Of a stretch of DNA of 64,000 nucleotides, positions 24,229 to 36,401 are shown in pieces. Position numbers and translations under genes: made by a program. Source of the DNA: Struthio camelus (lineage: Eukaryota > Chordata > Aves > Struthioniformes > Struthionidae); assembly GCF_040807025.1 (NCBI RefSeq), contig NC_090981.1, positions 8,134,501-8,198,500 on the forward strand. Reading direction: 5' to 3'. Positions within the stretch are counted from its first letter, which is position 1, and every line of letters starts with the position of its first letter. Under the pieces are notes generated by a model. It did not search any database, was not told the DNA's origin, and saw only the letters and a list, made by a program, of their open reading frames with translations.

Positions 24229-24382
24229 TGAAAATATTTATACACAATTTTTTTAGTGCACTTTTCAAGAAAGGCATTACTTAAAACTATGGAAAGTCTG
24301 GCAGTATATTTCATTGCCTTTGGGAAAATAGAAGCAAAATTGGCCAATCTCCTCTGTCATAAAGAAACAAAAAAAATCTTAC

Positions 24383-24580
24383 TTTAATTTGTTGATGGTC
24401 CCACTGAATCTCTGCCTCTAGGAGATTCTTTTTTTCAGTCTCCTCATGCAGTCTTTTCTGTAGCTGAGTCTGCTGATGCTTCATCTGAGCCACATTCTGC
24501 TCAAGTTCTGTTGCTCATCTCTCACTTTGGTTAGAGAACAAAACTAGGGTCTTAGTATCCTGCTTCTTCTTCTGTAAGGT
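24383..24580 (-). pseudogene. KIF27: KIF27 relic exon with premature TGA
   Basis: The exon runs LQKKKQDTKT...NQSER, stop, ATELEQNVAQMKHQQTQLQKRL...DHQQIK. The stop sits where KIF27 has Arg, so CGA to TGA is likely. Acceptor TTTCAG and donor GTAAGA are intact. Confidence 0.87.
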
Positions 24581-25434
24581 CTGAAAGTTCATGGCAAAAT
24601 TCTTCATTTCACTGAATTCTTAGAGTCAGCAAGGCTTACTAACTTTTGCCCAAAAAATCACTAATTATTTCTATGGCTTCTGAACCATCTGGTGAAGTCA
24701 GTATAGGCAGAATTAATCTCAAGCACCATAAAAAGGCGCAGATACAGTTTGAGCCTGACATTACACCCAAGCTAGTAAAGTCTTCCAGAATTCATAGCTC
24801 TGGAAAATGTCATGCAAAGACATAATGGAGCCAGGATATCCCTGCCACTGCTGGTACTCAGCTGAAGCTGATAAGCCACTTCGGTCTTCCCATATGGTAC
24901 TTACTCAAGCTCACCATTCTATGAGTGAGGCATGGAGCACCTAAGCTGACCCCACACAGAACTTGAACTTAGGTGTAGCAGAGCTTAAAGCATAACATCA
25001 GCACCACACAAAATGACTGTATTGGGCCTGATCTTACAAACATATAATCACAAACAACCTTGGATTTGCTTAGAGCTGGAATTTATATAGTAATTTGCTA
25101 AAATGGCAATTTTATTTATGACGGGTAATAAAAAAAAACACATTTGAAATAGTCTCCTTGTGTAGGTTCTTGTACGGTACTACATACAATGATTTATGAG
25201 CATCTCATGTCATCAACTTCTTTCTTGTTTACCAATAAAATGCTATATGTATCTAACCACATATATGTTAAAAAGCACTGTGAGTATAATGATATTAAGT
25301 TTCTCATTACCTACTTCAATCCAACCAGCTTCAATTGTGTAAAACTAGTGAGGGTTTTACAGGCAGAGCATTAAGATTTCAAAGGTGCTGGTAGGACAGG
25401 GATTTGCAAATCCTAATGGTCAGGTCAAAAATAC

Positions 25435-26135
25435 CTGCACTTTCAACTTAGCTGCATCCATCTTCTTCTAAAATGCTTTCTGTAACGTGGTGCTCTCAGC
25501 AATGTCTCTCAGCTCCTTACTCTCCAGCTCCTTACACTCCAGCTCCTGAAGCTGCTTTTGTGTTTCAGCCAGTTCCATTTTTGCCTGCTCAGATTCTTGC
25601 TCCAGTTTAGTTATTTTCAAAGAATAATACCTGCTTACAGACTGAGCATCTGTAAGGCAGAGGCAATGCCCAGACTCACGGCGGGGACAGATACACTGTA
25701 AGGGTAAGGTGGGGGCAACACCTGGACTCCCGGCAGGGACAGATACACAAACACAAGGCACACTAGGGTCGATATTGAGCGTTTATTACCTCTGCATCTG
25801 AGCGGGAGTTCCCCAATGATTTCCCGATCGAGGCAATAATGGAGTGGGAGAGTCAGTCCCTGGCATTGCTGAACGTCGGTCCATGGTGAGGAACCCAGCG
25901 GGGGGGGGCAGTATATGAAGTTTTTATGGACTACACACATGCACAGTAAGCATATTGAGCTCATCGCTAATCTTGATTCAAAGCCCCGGTGTAGTGCCAC
26001 ACTGGCACAGGCTTGGCCGCGTGACTAGGGGTCAATATGCCCTGTAGATGCTCCTTTTCCCACGGAATGGTCTGGCTAGCTTCTATCACCTATCTCCTTG
26101 ACATTCTTCCCCATTTACCCATACAGCATCCTTAC
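25435..26135 (-). pseudogene. KIF27: KIF27 relic exon split by solo LTR C
   Basis: The first 10 bp of the exon (26126-26135) are separated from the rest (25435-25650) by LTR C. The rest reads QSVSRYYSLKITKLEQE...ETQKQLQELE...AESTTLQKAF, stop, KKMDAAKLKVQ, matching KIF27. TAG replaces an Arg codon before KKMDAAK. Donor GTATTT follows. Joined to the exon at 27209-27364 the original phase reads TGKDAQSV. Confidence 0.9.
25651..26125 (-). mobile_element. Solo LTR C (475 bp) in a KIF27 coding exon, perfect 5-bp duplication
   Basis: On the minus strand it starts TGTATGGGTAAATGGG and ends CTCTGCCTTACA. Flanks are identical (GCATC on plus, 25646-25650 and 26126-26130). It has AATAAA near 25784. An internal near-repeat (GGGACAGATACA blocks near 25683 and 25735) lengthens it. 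The 5' end resembles LTRs A and B, so it is a more distant relative. Confidence 0.88.
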
Positions 26136-27208
26136 CTTAAAGACATCATATCCAAATAGTTTAAAAAACAGTAGGATAATCAATTGAAATGCAATACTTA
26201 ATTGGGGAGTTGAATTATTACTTATTTCATTCTGCTTGAACCAACAATTTCTGAGACGTTTTCCAACCCTGAAGGAACATACAGTTCCTTTCCTGAAAAC
26301 TTCAATCTGCAAGTCTAACTCTGAAGTAGAGATAAAGGAAGGAGTCCAAAACTGAATTCTTTGTGTGTTATCTGATATCACCTAGAGCACCAAATAAAGT
26401 GAATTTCTTCTACCCACTGCAATCTTTGTCAAAATGGCTCCCCTATATTTCATAAATATTCATTTTTCCAGAAGGATATGCTGTTTACTTATTACTCAAC
26501 TTTCAGATGAATAATCAGTGAACAACTTTGGATTGCATTTCCACCCTCTGATTTGTCCAGTTTGGGTGGTCTTTCTCACAGATTTATGGGGGCACAGAAT
26601 CTTTTTCAATGCCAAGAGACAGTCCCAAGGGAATGTGTGCATAGGAGAAGAGTGTAATGGCAGGGGTTGAGCAGAGAGGTCCTTACCATCATCATAAGCT
26701 AGTTTCTGGCAGATATGAAAATACTAGGACAGGTATGTAAGGGATGTAGGCTAACAGGGATATCAGCCTTTGCCCTCATTAGCCCCTGATTCCTGCTTCT
26801 CTACTGCAGTGCTGGAAATGTGCGCATTCCCAGCCGTGTTGTATCTTCTCTCCTATCCCAGACACCATGTGATAGATATATGTCCATGGAAAGACCTGTA
26901 GCACTAAGCACACATGAAAAATTACAAGACTGGTGGAAAAAAGTAATAATGAGCAAAGCACACAAAATATTTAACAAACACATCTGCACATCATTGCACA
27001 GTAGTCCCTAATCCAAGTTTACAGCCTTCAATGCCATCACAGCAAATAATTCATAGAAGTTATGAATCTGTATGTTACTAGAAGTCTTCTAGCACAAGGT
27101 AATTACATAAAAACTAAGACATGCAGAATTTCAGAAGTATTCTGTCTTCTTTTGCCTTATTTATTTCTGAACTTCTTCATTTCAATGTGCCTTGCAGTAG
27201 CCAGTTAC

Positions 27209-27364
27209 CTGTTTTTACTAATTCCTTAATAAGTTCCTCCTTCATTTTGATATTAAGTGCAAGTTCTCTCATTTTTTGCTTGGCCTCAGTGAGTCTCAAT
27301 TCTGAATTCTTTAACTTCTGCATGTTAAAAACATGACTCTTCCAGAGGCTGTCAGTCTCTTCAC
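27209..27364 (-). pseudogene. KIF27: KIF27 relic exon, open
   Basis: It reads GEETDSLW...NMQKLKNSELRLTEAKQ...NIKMKEELIKELVKT, closely KIF27. Acceptor TCAAG and donor GTAACT are present and the frame is open. Confidence 0.9.
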
Positions 27365-27894
27365 CTTGAAAGAAAACATGGCAATAGTGAGATGAAAGAT
27401 CTGGAATACACTCTGTATCCAAAGGACAGTGCTCTGGAACACTGCATGTGTAGGTTTCTAGCCTGGGAAGTGAAAAAAATCAAAAGGATAGAGTAGTGCA
27501 AGGAGTCTTTTCCTTGCCATCTGTATAAAAGATAGTAGGTCTAAACAGGGGAAAAAAGGGTAGCATTTATTAGCATTCCAAGACCCTGAGTAGGAGGAAA
27601 AATATTATTTAAATAATTTCAGTGTATTTCTGATAAAATAATACTATTTATTTTCTTTCCTTGAAGGAGTGCTAAAGATTTATATCTAAACATCTCTGAT
27701 GTGTGAAGCACTTGCTGGCTAATGTTATTTAAACATTAAAGTCACTGATGCAGTTTCAGGAAAAAAAAATCTCAAATCTGAGCTGAGCTACAAAAAAAAA
27801 CAATTATTGTTGTTTTAAATGCCCATATTTGGATGAGAAAAATAATTAAATGTGATAAACACATTCTTGCATATTCTGATATTATAATATACTT

Positions 27895-28051
27895 TCCTCT
27901 CATAACTTCCATTTTACTTGTGATTGTGTCAGTCGGTAGTACAGATTTGTTGTAAAAACTAGACTTGTCTACTTGACACTTCATATCACTTAGGTCAAGG
28001 GGAAAGCAGAGAGAAGCCTGTTTTCGTGTCCATGTACGGTTTATAGAACAC
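27895..28051 (-). pseudogene. KIF27: KIF27 relic exon, donor unclear
   Basis: After acceptor CTTCAG it reads CSINRTWTRKQASLCFPLDL SDMKCQ, aligning to the weakly conserved segment before the 27.3-kb exon. At the expected 3' end I see GAAAGT where GTAAGT would fit, so the donor may be lost. The match is weak outside the first half. Confidence 0.7.
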
Positions 28052-28469
28052 CTGAAGAAGAATGAAAAACATGCTACATTCCAAAACATACAGGAATTGT
28101 TTTCTTTTATCTTAATGCAACAGTACATGATCTTAACACAGAAGAATCCCAAACTGAGAAAACTCAAATGGGCATTTTTACCTTCGTTTTTTTCCCCTAG
28201 ATCTTGTTGGTAGATTCTGGCCCCAAAACAAGGATCATGCAATATTTATTAAATCAAAAGCTATGTCCTCACATGCAGGTCACTGATACAATTTATTATA
28301 CTTGTCTTGCATTATGCCAAGTTGGTCCCATAAGTTTACCTTAAGTAACATCATAAATGGCCTCATATTATGGCAATATTAGGCAGTACTATTACATTTG
28401 ATATACATATGTGTGTAAAAACAAAACAAAACAAACCCTTTAAAGAACAAAAAAATATTACTTAAACTA

Positions 28470-28637
28470 GGTTTTCTTTTTACTGTCTGTATTTCCTTCC
28501 TCTTCATTGCTATGATCAGACAGATGACAATGAAGGACTTTATCCTGATCTTCTACGTAGCTCAGCATCACCTGGCTGCGAGCACAAAATGCTGCCATCA
28601 CCCGGGCCAGGGAGTAGGCAGGGGGGCTGGTATACAC
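28470..28637 (-). pseudogene. KIF27: KIF27 relic exon
   Basis: Acceptor TTGGCAG, then VYTSPPAYSLARVMAAFCAR SQ...EDQDKVLHCHLSDHS, a clear KIF27 match. The frame is open to about 28467; the donor is not obvious. Confidence 0.85.
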
Positions 28638-29180
28638 CTGCCAAAAAGCACCCCAAAAATGATGGGAAAAAATCACTTGTAACAATCTAGCAATTCTTCA
28701 CTGATTTTTCAAAACTATTTCAGTTTGAAAGTGTTACCACCTGAGTTTGCAAGCAAAGGTTTTCTATAAAACTTCTGAATACCTTTGTAACAGAAGTTTT
28801 TGAGAGAGCTTAGAGAACTTGTTCCAAATGCTAAAAAAGGCACTGTTAGAAACTCATTACCAAAATGTATTCAATACCTCAGTACAGAATAATCATTCAT
28901 TTTTGGTAATGTTTCATATTTGAACCCTCAAAAGGCTCACAAACAAAAACAGAAAAGACTACAGCTTTATCACTGTAAGTGATAAATTTGCCAGGGACAT
29001 TTTGGACTATCACAGCATAGCATCTGTTGCAACAAATTAGAAAGTAATTTTTCAGAGTCTTCAATGGGAAACTAAACGACAGCTGACAAAGCCACCATAA
29101 TTTCTCATGTCAACTCTAATTCTCTAAGTATAATCATTACAAAGTAAAGGAGAAAAATGTAACATTTGGGCAGCCCTTAC

Positions 29181-29397
29181 CTTTCAGGTCTCTGTCCCTG
29201 AAGGTGGATGAAGGGAGTGTAGGAGACTCTTTGTGAGTGGGACACTGTATGGCCTCCTTGCAGATGCCGCAACAGCTGGCCCATCTCCACAAGCACCTGG
29301 GAAGTCTGAAGTTTTCATAACCGTAAACTTCTCTAATTTTTCTTTTAGCTGATCAATAAGGATTTGCTGTTTCACCATTTTCTCATTCTCAAGGAAA
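29181..29397 (-). pseudogene. KIF27: KIF27 relic exon with frameshift
   Basis: It reads NEKMVKQQILIDQLKEKLEK...CGDGPAVA..RRPYSVP and then departs from KIF27. A TGA comes just before donor GTAAGG, which suggests an indel after RRPYSVP. Confidence 0.83.
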
Positions 29398-31544
29398 AAA
29401 GAAAACACAAACCAAAATTGCTGCTGATCATCAGCTCTCTATCACATTCACCTTTCCTAAATTCATTACCAAGATCATGAATCTTGTATATCACTCACTG
29501 ACCTTAAATTCTTCTGCAGTGCACAAACAGGCAAATTCTGCAACAAAATGAAAACTCTATGACATATAATTTTAATATACCACCCCAAAACTCTAATAAA
29601 TATTTTTGAAGACTTTTTTTTTTCTAGAAAGGCCTATCCTAGGCAAGTTACTTTAGCTTATCTAGGCATCTAGTGAGAAGCAGACGACATACTTATCAGC
29701 CCATGCTTGCTTATCTGTGTGTGTTTATGGGGGAATAAAATGGGAATTCAGCAAAAAATATTTAAATGGAACACATGGTCTGAGTCTAAATAATTGAACA
29801 TGTACACAGGCTTCCTCTTTGAGCAATCTCACTTTAAATATTATTTGTGTTAGTAAACAAACATATGCAACTATTTGCATGATCCCAGAATCCCTTGTAT
29901 TTGGTACTACTTATTCTACCCAGCCTCAACTTTGCTAGCAATACTAGTCTGGAGAATTTACTTATCTGCCCTTCCTGCAGCAATCACTGTATATTGTTCA
30001 AAACTACATATCCTCTGTAAACTGATCTATAACATCAAGATTATATCAATTTTCAACCCCCCTCCACTACTTTCACTTCTTTTCAGAGTACCTCTAAAAT
30101 CTGGCCTACCAACAACAGAAAATTTGAAAAACAGCTGTGACAGTCAACTGAAAGTATTTTATGAAAGATATTTTGCATTCTCCTACTTTGAATCATATAT
30201 TTTTCATTCATCCTTTACACCTTGTTTTCTGAGATTGCAAGTTCTTCCTGAGCACACAAACAATGCCTTGCAAATTGACGTTTTGTTGGAATACAATACA
30301 TATGTATGGAATACAACCCTATGTCATTGGGAGTAGAATATATATGTAATACCATATTTTTATGATTTTGGAAGCAGTAAAAGCCAACTGCAAGGATTCA
30401 CCCTGCAGCTAGTCTTCAACTCTTTTTAAGACTCTTTGTCCCCGATATGCTTGCACGGACAACAGTGCAATAGCAGTTATATAAATACATATATGTGTTA
30501 ACATTTAATACCTAGTAGATGCTACTTTTACAATTCTGATCTTATCATGTATCACTAAATTACATATTTCTGTGAATGTCACTTCAAACTATTTGACATA
30601 AGCATTTACTTTTAATTATCCTACTTATTTTCATATAAGTTTTTAAATAAAAGGGGCAGTTTAGTGGATTAAGTACAAAACTGGTGCCTGAGAGGTTTCA
30701 AGCTCTTCTCCTGTCCCTGATACTGAACTGATTGTGACTTTTAGCAAGTCTTTTACTCACTGTGTGACTGTTTCTGTTCATTACCTCAACCTTGTATATT
30801 CCAAAATATAAATCACAAACATTATCTCAGTGTAATAACCTGACACTATGTTATATAGGAAAAAAACAAAACAAAATTAGCCAGAGATGACAGAAAAGAA
30901 AGAAAATGACAGAAGGAAGAAAAAGGTAATGAGTAGTATACTTACCTTTCATTCAACAATGACTCTCCCTAAGACATCAGCAAAGACAAGGAAAAAGAAG
31001 AAAAAGTAAAATAAGAAGAGCATTAGCTAGCTATGTTTACGCTGTTTTCTTCAAAAGAGTCAGACAATATTCTATTCATCATCCATGTGATATGCAACAG
31101 CAGGGGAATATCAGCTACTCCATTTATGGTCTTGTGTATCTTGAAATACTACATACCTGCTACCCATCACCATTTCATGGTGATCTAGAGAGGCAAAAGG
31201 CAAGCACTGTTTCCACTATGTATGTCACTCAGCTTCCTATAATAGTAAATGCTCAGAAACTTAGGATAAAATTCTGTCTTGTAAAGTCAAAAGGCAACAA
31301 AATTTTACTCTCATATTTACTAAAGCTATAACATATTTCTACAGATTCTTTAAATTAAAGCATTCTATAGAATCTTTAGAACCCTTCAGAGGCTTTTCAA
31401 ATTTCAATTAATGAATAGTTCTGAAACAACCTAGAAACAAAACACACAATGGGGGTGTGTGTTATGTTTTTAGGAAGCACAGAGAGGTTGAATGATTCAC
31501 CTAATGCCATACAAGAAGGCTGTGGCACAGCTAGGCTGGTATAT

Positions 31545-31980
31545 TATTAATGGCGGTAACTGACACTTGGAATAGGCAGCAGTAGAAGACACCCCTCTGG
31601 AGCAAGGTTATTAGATGTTTATTACCTTGAAATCCCCGAACCGCAAGGGGAACCCCGGGAACCTTGCGGGGAAGGGACAGGGCTGTCACAGGCACCGCAG
31701 AGCATCGGCCCGTGGTGAGGTTCAGGGGGGCGTGGGTTTAAGGCGAACTAAGAGGCTACAGTGTGGGGTACTGCACATGCACTACAGATAACAAGGGGAG
31801 CAGTAATTCTTTAGATCTACAGATAACTAGTCCAGACTGGCACCTATGTGGTGCAAGTCTAAGGGTCACGACCTGTTGTTTCTCATGGGTTCTGCACATC
31901 AAGTGTTTTGGCAGCTGGAATAATTGATCCGTCAGCGTGCTCCTATCTCCTTGCCAATCTTCTGCTGTTTACCCACTACA
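31545..31980 (-). mobile_element. Solo LTR B (436 bp), sister of LTR A
   Basis: On the minus strand it starts TGTAGTGGGTAAACAG and matches LTR A along most of its length, with about 60 extra bases in U3. AATAAA lies in the same context. Flanks TATAT and TATAC (31540-31544, 31981-31985) are a 5-bp duplication with one mismatch. It sits in a KIF27 intron. Confidence 0.87.
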
Positions 31981-32203
31981 TATACAAACATCAGGAATCA
32001 TAGTCTTGTCCTTCATCCACTAGATGAATCCAATTTATTAAGTGATACAGTTCTGATTCAAACAAAACACCCATAAGACTGGTGGATATCGATGTCCAAA
32101 AAAAAGCCTGAAGAATCTGTCCTGAAATAATGAATGTATTTATTTATACATATATCTCATTTGAACCATCTTTCCAGAGTGATATGTACCAGAGGAAAAA
32201 TAC

Positions 32204-32344
32204 CCGTAATCTGTTTGTTTCCTGAGCCTCCTTTAAAGACTGCAGTTGTTCTTCATTTTCCTGTATTAACGTCTTCATTTGATTCTGCAATACCTTCAGC
32301 TCATGATCCTTCTGACTAAATACCTCTTCATCCATAACTAGAGC
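32204..32344 (-). pseudogene. KIF27: KIF27 relic exon, open
   Basis: It reads ALVMDEEVFSQKDHELKVLQ...ENEEQLQSLKEAQETNRL, matching KIF27. Acceptor TAGCAG and donor GTATTT are present. Confidence 0.88.
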
Positions 32345-33373
32345 CTGCTAGATAATAAAAGGAAAGTTCAGCTGGGGAAGAGGGGACAGTGTTATTCTTA
32401 CAATTGGAAAAATGAAAAAAAAAATCATTCATTTGGGGTTTAAAACAGCAAAGTTTTGAAGTATATACAGCAAATTCTCCAAGTGGTTTTGTGTTGTTTC
32501 TACTAATTATTTCTTCACTTCTGTGTTTCATCTATTGATTTCCTTCTGACAAGTTTATTTCTCCCAAAGGAAAAAATGTACCCATAACCAATACTACAGG
32601 ATGAAGTGAGTATGTAACTACAATTATTTTCTTTATAGTGTGCTGTGAGATGTAGCCATAAGATCTCAACATCAACCACAAGAGTAGTACACTTCTCAAA
32701 ATGAAGTAAAGATGGCCTTCCTCATTCTGCAACTGACATAACTGCCTAAAGAGACCATAAGATCGCAGAAGCCAAATGCAAAGTATGGAAGCATCACCTC
32801 TTAGTGTTCTAAAGCTGGATACCTATGTACAACCAGCTTACCTACATCTTTCTTCCAAGGTAAGATAAACCTTAACAGCTTTTAAGAGTGCATTCAAGAA
32901 CCTGATGTTTCTTTAGAGAGCAGAACCTTTCCCAAAGGCTATGTACCAATGCAATGCATTGTTTCTATTAAACTTAACAGACGTGTGTCCTGCCTCACAT
33001 TGGTACCATATCATCATTCAGAGTTGAGCCAACTACAGAAAAAAAAGAGAAAATAAAGGCTAGTAAATAAAGAAACTTGCACAGATGTTAACATGATGAC
33101 AGAGTGGGGTAGGATGCAGTGATACAAAATTAAGCATACTGTCCGTTTATTTCTTTTTGACCTTATACAGTTGACTGCTAGGAAGTAGTCTTTCGGTATG
33201 CAATACATGGACCTACACCAAAACAGTACATGCTAAGTAGATGATATTGATCTTTAAATGAAGACAATGAATTTACCTATAGCGCTTGTCACATCCAAAT
33301 ATTTTAGTTAACTTTTACTAGAAAAAAAGACACCTCTCCCCAAGATAATCATTTACATTAATCTACATCTAAT

Positions 33374-34413
33374 CTAGAGGAGGGGAGAGCAGTAGATGTT
33401 GTCTACCTCGACTTCAGTAAGGCTTTCGACGCTGTCTCCCATAACATCCTCATAGGCAAGCTCAGGAAGTGTGGGCTAGATGAGTGGACAGCAAGGTGGA
33501 TTGAGAACTGGCTGAAGGGCAGAGCTCAGAGGGCTGTGATCAGTGGTGCGGAGTCTAGTCTGGCTGATACACCAGAGGGCTGTGCTGCCATTCAGAGGGA
33601 CCTGGACAGGCTGGAGAGGTGGGCGGAGAGGAACCTCCTGCAGTTCAACAAAGGCAAGTGCAGGGTCCTGCACCTAGGGAGGAATAACCCCAGGCACCAG
33701 GACAGGCTGGGGGCTGACCTGCTGGAAAGCAGCTCTGCAGAGAAGGACCTGGGAGTCCTGGTGGACAACAAGTTGACCATGAGCCAGCAGTGTGCCCTTG
33801 TGGCCAAGGCCAAGGGTATCCTGGGGTGCATTAGGCAGTGTTGCCAACAGGTCGAGGGAGGTGATCCTGCCCCTCTACTCAGCCCTGGTGAGGCCACATC
33901 TGGCGTCCTGTGTCTAATTCTGGGCTCCCCAGTACAAGAGAGACATGGAGCTCCTGGAGCAAGTCCAGCAAAGGGCTACCAAGATGATGAAGGGACTAAA
34001 GTATCTCTCCTATGAAGAAAGGCTGAGAGAGCTGGGCCTGTTCAGCCTGGAGAAGAGAAGACTGAGAGGGGATCTGATCAGTGTGTACAAGTATCTGAAG
34101 GGGGGGTTGTCGAGAGGATGGGGCCAGACTCTTCTCAGTGGTGCCCAGGGACAGAATAAGAGGCAACGGGCACAAACTGAAACACAGAAAGTCCCATCTG
34201 AACATGAGGAGAAACTTCTTTCCTGTGAGGGTGACAGAGCCCTGGAACAGGTTGCCCAGAGAGGTTGTGGAGTCTCCATCCTTGGAAATATTCAAAATCT
34301 GTCTGGACAGGGTCCTGTGCAACGTGCTCTAGGTGACCCTGCTTGAGCAGGGAGGTTGGACTAGATGATCTCCAGAGGTCCCTTCCAACCTCAACCATTC
34401 TGTGATTCTGTGA
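33374..34413 (+). mobile_element. CR1 LINE, 5'-truncated, with internal deletion
   Basis: It starts at the RT block [20 protein letters not shown] and reaches a complete CR1 3' end with ATTCTGTG repeats (34396-34413). The block GAESSL joins [10 protein letters not shown] directly, so the part with the catalytic FADD is deleted. Frames are broken. It lies in a KIF27 intron on the opposite strand. Confidence 0.95.
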
Positions 34414-36401
34414 TACCCTTCTTTTCTAGGAAATCCAGGAACTCAAACAAAAATTAAAAAGGATACCACAGTTTGCATTATTTATGTGAAAAGTAAAATG
34501 CAACATGAATATGTACTTGGAACTAAACACTGTAAAACAATAGTTTCCTAGCCTTTGCAGGCCCATGAGAATAATAAGTAAGCAATACATTTGGTAACAC
34601 AAATACATTATTTCTGCTTACTCTGTTGGCCACAGTTAATTTTTTTATATTTCTGTGGTCATAGAAATATTAGAGGGAGGGATCCAGCAAGCTGTAGGAA
34701 CTATTGGTGAAGAAGTATTTATTTTAACATACATAACTAAATATCAAAATATACCTGCCCAATATTTTTACTTTGAGTAAGACTGCACCATCCAGGCAAT
34801 GACACCTGGTAGCAACAAAAAAAAAAAAAAGGTGTGTACACACAAGAATAGGTTCCACTGTTTGCTATTAAATCAGATGGTCTGGCTGTAAGCCCAGCTC
34901 ATGAGTCTTTATTGCTCTCTTTGTTTTAGCCTCTCTCTAACCATCTGCTCCTGGCATACTGACCTAGGGGACCTTTCAGTTTAATGCAATTATTGCACTC
35001 TTTTGAACCTTGGAATCAGAGGCTTAAAATAAGCTTGGGGAGAAAAGAAAGATAGAAAAAAAATAGAGGTAATTTAGAATGACAGGAACCAAGAACAGAG
35101 TTTTAAAAAGGAATTTAAGACATAATTTATATATGCAATTGCCTGATAAGAATCTATATCACTTATCAGAATTTGGTGTGCAAATTGCAAAACAGGTTGA
35201 TGTTATCAAATTCTAACTCATTGGAGCACAGTCTCCTACTACAAGACAGACTCAGATTAGTTTTTTGGATCTGTTCACGAAGATCATCTTTTCATCAGAA
35301 CTTCATTCAAGTTCTAGTTTCAGACTACTGTGCAGAAATTTCAAGTTACAAAATTAATTTTTATTTGAGGCTCTGCTTATTGTACATTTTAATATCTGCA
35401 TTATTTGGGATGTTTTGTTATTCATATTCAATGTTTTAACTCAGTACATCCAAGATATACACTTCCTAAATGTATATGGGGATGTCCCCAAGAAGAATTA
35501 TGTAGTTGATCATGTTTCAGTTCTATGAGGAGACATTATCATGCTCGGGAAGGCTGAGAGCTCTTCTCCCCATAGATCATTGTCTGGCACTATTATCTGC
35601 TGTCTGAGAAAGCTATTTCAGAGTTACCAGCATGAGAGGATCCTCATGGGACAGCTGCATGCTGAGAACCCCATATCTTGTTTTGAAATTCTCACCTCAG
35701 CTGAAAAACTGTAAAGCACCACAATGGCACCAAAAAGCAGAAAGTTGATATATAACTCAGAAGCAAGTGTTAGAAAAGCGATGAGAAACAAAAATCTGTA
35801 AATAGTTTAGAAACCTCAGTAAACTAAAGGCCTGATAATGAAAAGGGGGTGTTCTTGGCAGAAACACTGCAGGAACACCACTGAAGAAATACAGACTAGG
35901 AAAATCTGATTTAATAACATAAGATACTTGCAACTTCATAGTACTATGAACTTTACCCATGGATTATCTGTAAATGCACTGATACCAGTAGAATATCTGC
36001 ATTGTAATTACCCCTGTAATGCTTCTGACAGACTAATTTATTGGCAGGATTTAAAACAATTTCTGAGTTTACAGGACAACTAAAACTACTGTAGCCTAAA
36101 ACAAAAAAACTAACAGATAAAACAGCTCAATCTCATAGAATCATCTTAAAAATTACTAGCCAAAGTATTACATTTATTTACCTATCTCTACCATGATGAA
36201 TTGATACTTCAACCACCCATTAAAGTAAAACTATGTCCCAGAGGATTAGGCAAACAGAACTGTACAAGATTGTGAATATTTAGTCAAATGAAGTATGGGT
36301 AAGTGTAACAGTTTTCATCTTTCAAAATTGAACTTAAGTTTTAGCAGACAGTCATTCCGCATAATGTTATTTATTTGAATAATCAGCTTTTAATTAAATA
36401 T

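Larger units (their letters stand above)
17107..24234 (+). mobile_element. Near-complete ERV: betaretrovirus-like gag-pro-pol with alpharetrovirus-like env
   Basis: The provirus is 17113-24228 within a perfect 6-bp target duplication TGAAAA (17107-17112, 24229-24234). It sits in a KIF27 intron, antisense to that gene. The order is LTR, primer site, gag, dUTPase/protease, RT/RNase H/integrase, env, polypurine tract, LTR. Each gene is broken: gag and pro by in-frame TGA, pro also by a CR1 insertion, pol by two frameshifts and a changed YMDD box, env by frameshift and stop. Six differences between the two 341-bp LTRs (1.8%) point to an insertion a few million years old under typical avian rates (inference). 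The 6-bp duplication fits alpha- or betaretroviral integrases. Confidence 0.95.
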
